9,687 bases of DNA from CAISIP01 sp041581405. GTDB taxonomy: Bacteria; Pseudomonadota; Gammaproteobacteria; Burkholderiales; Burkholderiaceae_C. The notes under the pieces are model-generated. The model was not told the DNA's origin, did not search any database, and worked only from the letters and a program-made list of their open reading frames with translations. Below are positions 7,057 through 9,687 of the stretch, one piece after another. Each line of letters starts with the position of its first letter. The first letter of the stretch is position 1. The translations under genes were made by a program, and so were the position numbers. The stretch covers positions 1 through 9,687 of the forward strand of contig JBFIDI010000203.1 of NCBI GenBank assembly GCA_041581405.1, written 5' to 3'.

Positions 7057-7287
7057 ATGAACAACAAATGGAGATCCGGCGCCAAACCGCCTGGCCGCGG
7101 CGTGTCCGCCGTGCTGCTCGACTTCGTCTTCGGCGAACCCGTGCCGCAACCCGAGGTGATCGAACACGACAGCGAGCAGGCGTGGCAGGAATGGCTCGAT
7201 GCCCGGGCGAAGCAGGAAATGGTCGTCGAGTTCGAGGACACGCAGCCGATGCCGCCGGAGCAGCAGGGGCGCACGGACTCCAACTGA
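7057..7287 (+). CDS. Small acidic hypothetical protein (76 aa)
   Basis: I do not recognise a named family. The 76-residue product has a basic N-terminus (MNNKWRSGAKPPGRG), a hydrophobic stretch SAVLLDFVFGEPVP (about residues 17-30), and a Glu/Gln/Asp-rich C-terminal half with WQEWLDARAK and FEDTQP. There is no signal peptide and no Cys pair. Codons show the strong G/C third-position bias of the real genes here, which argues for coding rather than chance. There is no strong Shine-Dalgarno; the start follows TGTGGC directly. It lies 78 bases after the cyclase gene, so it could be the tail of that transcript or have its own promoter, and it converges on hslR. A longer reading frame beginning at 7050 in another phase runs antisense through hslR and is not credible. 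Confidence 0.6.
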   Translation: MNNKWRSGAKPPGRGVSAVLLDFVFGEPVPQPEVIEHDSEQAWQEWLDARAKQEMVVEFEDTQPMPPEQQGRTDSN

Positions 7288-7299
7288 CGGAAAGGTACG

Positions 7300-7318
7300 C
7301 GCCGCGACGGCAGCGGCG
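7300..7318. terminator. Short hairpin between convergent genes (weak terminator candidate)
   Basis: CGCCGC and GCGGCG can pair (6 bp) around a GACGGCA loop in the 38-base gap where the small gene and hslR converge. There is no T-run on either strand, so a bidirectional terminator is only suggested by position. Confidence 0.2.
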
Positions 7319-7325
7319 ACGGCAT

Positions 7326-7736
7326 TCAGGAGTCGACCGACGCGCTCCAGCGCGAACCCCAGGCGTTTTCCATGGCCCGACGGTCCTGCTTGGTCGGGCG
7401 TCCATGTTGCAGGCTCAGTGCCGGTTCGGTGCCCATGCGCCGCAGTTCCTGGGCCTCGGCGCGCAGGCGCAGGCTCTCTTCGGTCTCGGCATACAGCTGT
7501 TGCGCCTCGGGCGCGGGGCCGCGCCGGTCGCTCAGCGCGCGCACGACCACGGTACGGGTCAGGCTGCCATGGCGCATGGCCACCGTGTCGCCGGGCTTGA
7601 CGTCGCGCGCGGGCTTGACCTCGTTGCCGTTGACCTGGACCCGGCCCTTGTGGATGTCGTCGGTGGCCAGGCTGCGCGTCTTGTAGAAACGCGCCGCCCA
7701 CAACCATTTGTCGATACGAATCCCAGGCATTGGCAT
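7326..7736 (-). CDS. hslR: Hsp15, S4-domain ribosome-associated heat shock protein
   Basis: A 136-residue protein with an N-terminal S4 RNA-binding domain (about residues 6-68: IRIDKWLWAARFYKTRSLA, then GRVQVNGNEVKPARDVKPGD) and a basic helical tail with GRPTKQDRRAMENAW. Length and motifs match E. coli Hsp15 (133 aa). That protein binds 50S subunits carrying a peptidyl-tRNA after premature dissociation and helps recycle them; its gene is induced by heat in E. coli. The first ATG at 7736 is nine bases after the histidine kinase stop. A second in-frame ATG is at 7730. There is no clear Shine-Dalgarno, so translation may depend on coupling to the kinase gene. The family call is firm; membership of the two-component operon is inferred from spacing. 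Confidence 0.92.
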   Translation of the reverse strand: MPMPGIRIDKWLWAARFYKTRSLATDDIHKGRVQVNGNEVKPARDVKPGDTVAMRHGSLTRTVVVRALSDRRGPAPEAQQLYAETEESLRLRAEAQELRRMGTEPALSLQHGRPTKQDRRAMENAWGSRWSASVDS

Positions 7737-7745
7737 GATTGTGAC

Positions 7746-9155
7746 TCAAGTTTGTGACAACACCAGCCGCACGGTTGCGTCCAGCCCGCTGACCCGTCCC
7801 TGCCGGGTGCGGTTGTCCAGCGCGATCTGGCCGCCGAGCGCCGTCGTGATCTCGTGGCACAACATCAGCCCCAGGCCCGATCCGCTGCGGCTGTGCCCGG
7901 CCGCAAAGGGCTGGAACAGGCGCGCGCGCAGTTCGGCGTCGATGCCGGGGCCGTCGTCCGATATCGTCAGCGCCAGGTGCGTGCCGTCGGTGCGCAGCCG
8001 CACCGCCAGCGCGGACTGCGCCGGTGCATGCTTGATGGCGTTGTGCAACAGGTTGCGTACCAGTTCGCGCAACATCCATTCGTGTGCACGCACCGGTGCC
8101 GGTGTGGTCTCGATGTCGAATGCCAGCTCCTTGTCGGCCATCAGTGGCGAGAGGTCGAGTGCGACCGCGCGCACGATCGCGGCCAGGTCGAGGACCGGCG
8201 CATCGGCCTGCCCGCGCAGCTGGTCGACCTTGGCCAGCGCCAGCATCTGGTTGGCCAGCACGGTGGCACGCTCGACGGTGCCGTTGATCTCGCGCAGCGC
8301 CTGCGACGGGTCGACGTCGCCGCGCAGGGCCGACTGCACCTGGACCTTGAGCACGGCCAGCGGGGTGCGCAACTGGTGCGAGGCATCGCGCACGAAGCGT
8401 TTCTGGTTCTCCAGCAGGTCGTGCATCCGCGCCATCACCTGGTTCGTGGCATCGACCAGCGGGTGCAGTTCCCGCGGCAGGTCGGGTGCGTCGATGGCAT
8501 GCAGGTCGCCCTCGGGCCGCGCGCGCAGCTGGGCACTGAGGCCGCGCACCGGCCGGGTCGCGCGTTGCACGACCAGCACGACCACCAGCGCGATGACCGC
8601 CGCCAGCAGGCTCTGGCGCAGCAAGGTGTCGACCAGGATCTGGCGCGCCAGCGTCTGGCGCAGCTCCAGCGTTTCCGCCACCTGGATCGTGACCATGCCC
8701 ATGCCGCGGTTGCTGGCCACCGGCTGCAGCAGCACCGCGACCCGCACGTCCTCGTCGTTGACGCTGTCGTCGTAGAAGTCGACCAGGGCCGCGTACGGCC
8801 CCCGGTCGGGCAGGCGGCCGCGCCACAGTGGCAGCTCCGGCGAGCCGTCGATCAGCTCGCCCTGCACGGTGGAGATGCGGTACACCATGCGGCTGCGGTT
8901 GTCGGCCTCGAAGGCTTCCAGCGCCGAATAGGGCACGTTGGTGCGAAAGCGGGCCTGCGCGCCCTGGCCCTCGACCTCGAGCAGTTCGCCCAGCGACTTG
9001 GCCGAAGCCAGCAAGGTGCGGTCATAGGCGGTATTGACCGCGGCCAGGGCCTGCCGGTACAGCGTGACGGTGTTGACCAGCATGAACACGCCGGTGGGCA
9101 CCAGGATGCCGAGCAGCAGGTAGCGGCGCAGCGACAAGGACCGGCGCTCGCCCAT
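7746..9155 (-). CDS. Sensor histidine kinase, TctE/QseC type
   Basis: A 469-residue inner-membrane kinase. TM1 spans about 12-31 and TM2 about 181-197, enclosing a periplasmic sensor of about 150 residues that resembles the 2CSK_N domain of TctE-like kinases (GELIDGSPELP, then MVTIQVAETLELR). A HAMP-like linker leads to the dimerisation box FVRDASHQLRTPLAVLK with phospho-accepting His260. The ATPase has the N box ELVRNLLHNAIKHA (Asn368, Asn372), G1 box DDGPGID (400-406), an F region RLFQPF and G2 GSGLGL (425-430). All catalytic motifs are intact. The start codon follows the response regulator's TGA with no gap, and a GAGG lies five bases upstream inside that gene, so the two are co-translated. 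TctE senses tricarboxylates in Salmonella, but ligand specificity cannot be read here. QseC- or PmrB-like functions remain possible. Confidence 0.93.
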   Translation of the reverse strand: MGERRSLSLRRYLLLGILVPTGVFMLVNTVTLYRQALAAVNTAYDRTLLASAKSLGELLEVEGQGAQARFRTNVPYSALEAFEADNRSRMVYRISTVQGELIDGSPELPLWRGRLPDRGPYAALVDFYDDSVNDEDVRVAVLLQPVASNRGMGMVTIQVAETLELRQTLARQILVDTLLRQSLLAAVIALVVVLVVQRATRPVRGLSAQLRARPEGDLHAIDAPDLPRELHPLVDATNQVMARMHDLLENQKRFVRDASHQLRTPLAVLKVQVQSALRGDVDPSQALREINGTVERATVLANQMLALAKVDQLRGQADAPVLDLAAIVRAVALDLSPLMADKELAFDIETTPAPVRAHEWMLRELVRNLLHNAIKHAPAQSALAVRLRTDGTHLALTISDDGPGIDAELRARLFQPFAAGHSRSGSGLGLMLCHEITTALGGQIALDNRTRQGRVSGLDATVRLVLSQT

Positions 9156-9687
9156 TCAGGCCTCGGTCTTGAGCAGATAACCCAGGCCGCGCAGCGTCAC
9201 CAGCGTGGCCCCGGCGCCGGCGAGTTTCTTGCGCAGCCGGTACACCACGACCTCGATCGCCTCGTATTGCACCTCGGCCGCTCCGGGGAAGACCACCTCG
9301 AACAACTGCTCCTTGGCCAGCGCACGGCCGTGGCGCTGCATCAGCGCGCGCAGCAGGCGGCCCTCGCGCGGGCTCAGGTCGAGCACCTTGAATCCGTGGT
9401 GGATCGCGCCGCTGCCGACGTCCAGGCGCAGCTGCCCGCAGCTGACGGTCTCCGGCTGGCCATCGACGGCCACGCCGCCGGCGCGCCGGTGCAAGGCGCG
9501 GATGCGGGCTTCGAGTTCGTCCAGGTCGAAGGGCTTGGACAGGTAGTCGTCGGCGCCGGTGTTCAGCCCGACGACGCGGTCACCGACGGTGCCACGTGCG
9601 GTCAGGATCAGCACCGGCGTGGCCAGGCCGGCCTTGCGCGCCTGGGACAGGACCTCCAGCCCGTCCAGGCCCGGCAGGCTCAGGTCC
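9156..9687 (-). CDS. OmpR/TctD-type response regulator (N-terminus cut off)
   Basis: 177 codons of a two-component transcription factor; about 45-50 N-terminal residues lie outside the window. The first visible codon (9684-9686) is the probable phospho-acceptor Asp of the DLSLPGLDG motif. The receiver continues with the switch Thr in LILTARG and the conserved Lys in YLSKPFDLDEL. The C-terminal winged-helix DNA-binding domain contains LSPREGRLLRALM, a recognition-helix region around YEAIEVVVYRLRKKL, and the final GLGYLLK hairpin. It is the partner of the kinase directly downstream (TGA-ATG junction). An internal ATG at 9614 is not the start, because homology runs upstream of it. Confidence 0.93.
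   Translation of the reverse strand, partial: DLSLPGLDGLEVLSQARKAGLATPVLILTARGTVGDRVVGLNTGADDYLSKPFDLDELEARIRALHRRAGGVAVDGQPETVSCGQLRLDVGSGAIHHGFKVLDLSPREGRLLRALMQRHGRALAKEQLFEVVFPGAAEVQYEAIEVVVYRLRKKLAGAGATLVTLRGLGYLLKTEA

Noticed and set aside
7048..8826. A 592-codon open frame on the - strand overlapping the kinase, hslR and the small gene
   Set aside because: Arg/Ala/Pro-rich shadow translation; the kinase and Hsp15 frames it overlaps carry all the expected motifs.

Overview
This is a GC-rich window with strong G/C preference at third codon positions. The gene families (LeuC/LeuD-like hydro-lyase, ICL/PEP-mutase lyase, SAM-cyclase-AAA-TPR protein, TctD/TctE-like two-component pair, Hsp15) suggest a proteobacterium, most likely a betaproteobacterium of the order Burkholderiales. 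That placement comes from gene content and composition, not from a marker gene. Both ends cut through genes: a LeuC-like protein on the left and a response regulator on the right.

Left third (1-3511, + strand): a tight four-gene catabolic operon. It encodes the end of an aconitase/LeuC-family large subunit, its LeuD-family small subunit (ATGA overlap), an FAD-dependent dehydrogenase of the fumarate reductase/3-ketosteroid dehydrogenase flavoprotein group, and an isocitrate lyase/PEP mutase superfamily lyase with the catalytic KRCGH motif. Together they form a dehydrogenate, hydrate, cleave sequence: the flavoprotein would introduce a C=C bond, the hydro-lyase would add water or move a hydroxyl, and the lyase would split the resulting 2-hydroxy acid. 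The substrate is unknown. A branched di- or tricarboxylate, for example of the 2,3-dimethylmalate or methylisocitrate kind, is the best guess. This is the most interesting part of the window.

Middle (3607-6978, + strand): one large signalling protein of about 1,120 residues with an N-terminal SAM domain, a class III nucleotide cyclase domain, an AAA/STAND-type ATPase and a long TPR-like C-terminal region. The purine-specifying positions of the cyclase read Gln/Thr by eye instead of Lys/Asp. A small 76-codon gene (7057-7287) follows on the same strand.

Right third (- strand, read from 9687 down to 7326): an OmpR-type response regulator (N-terminus cut off), a TctE/QseC-type sensor histidine kinase starting directly after the regulator's stop codon, and nine bases later hslR, the Hsp15 ribosome-recycling S4 protein. 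The spacing suggests one transcript. It converges on the small gene, with 38 bases between them.

All intergenic gaps are under 100 bases. I saw no tRNA, rRNA, CRISPR array, insertion sequence or phage gene.
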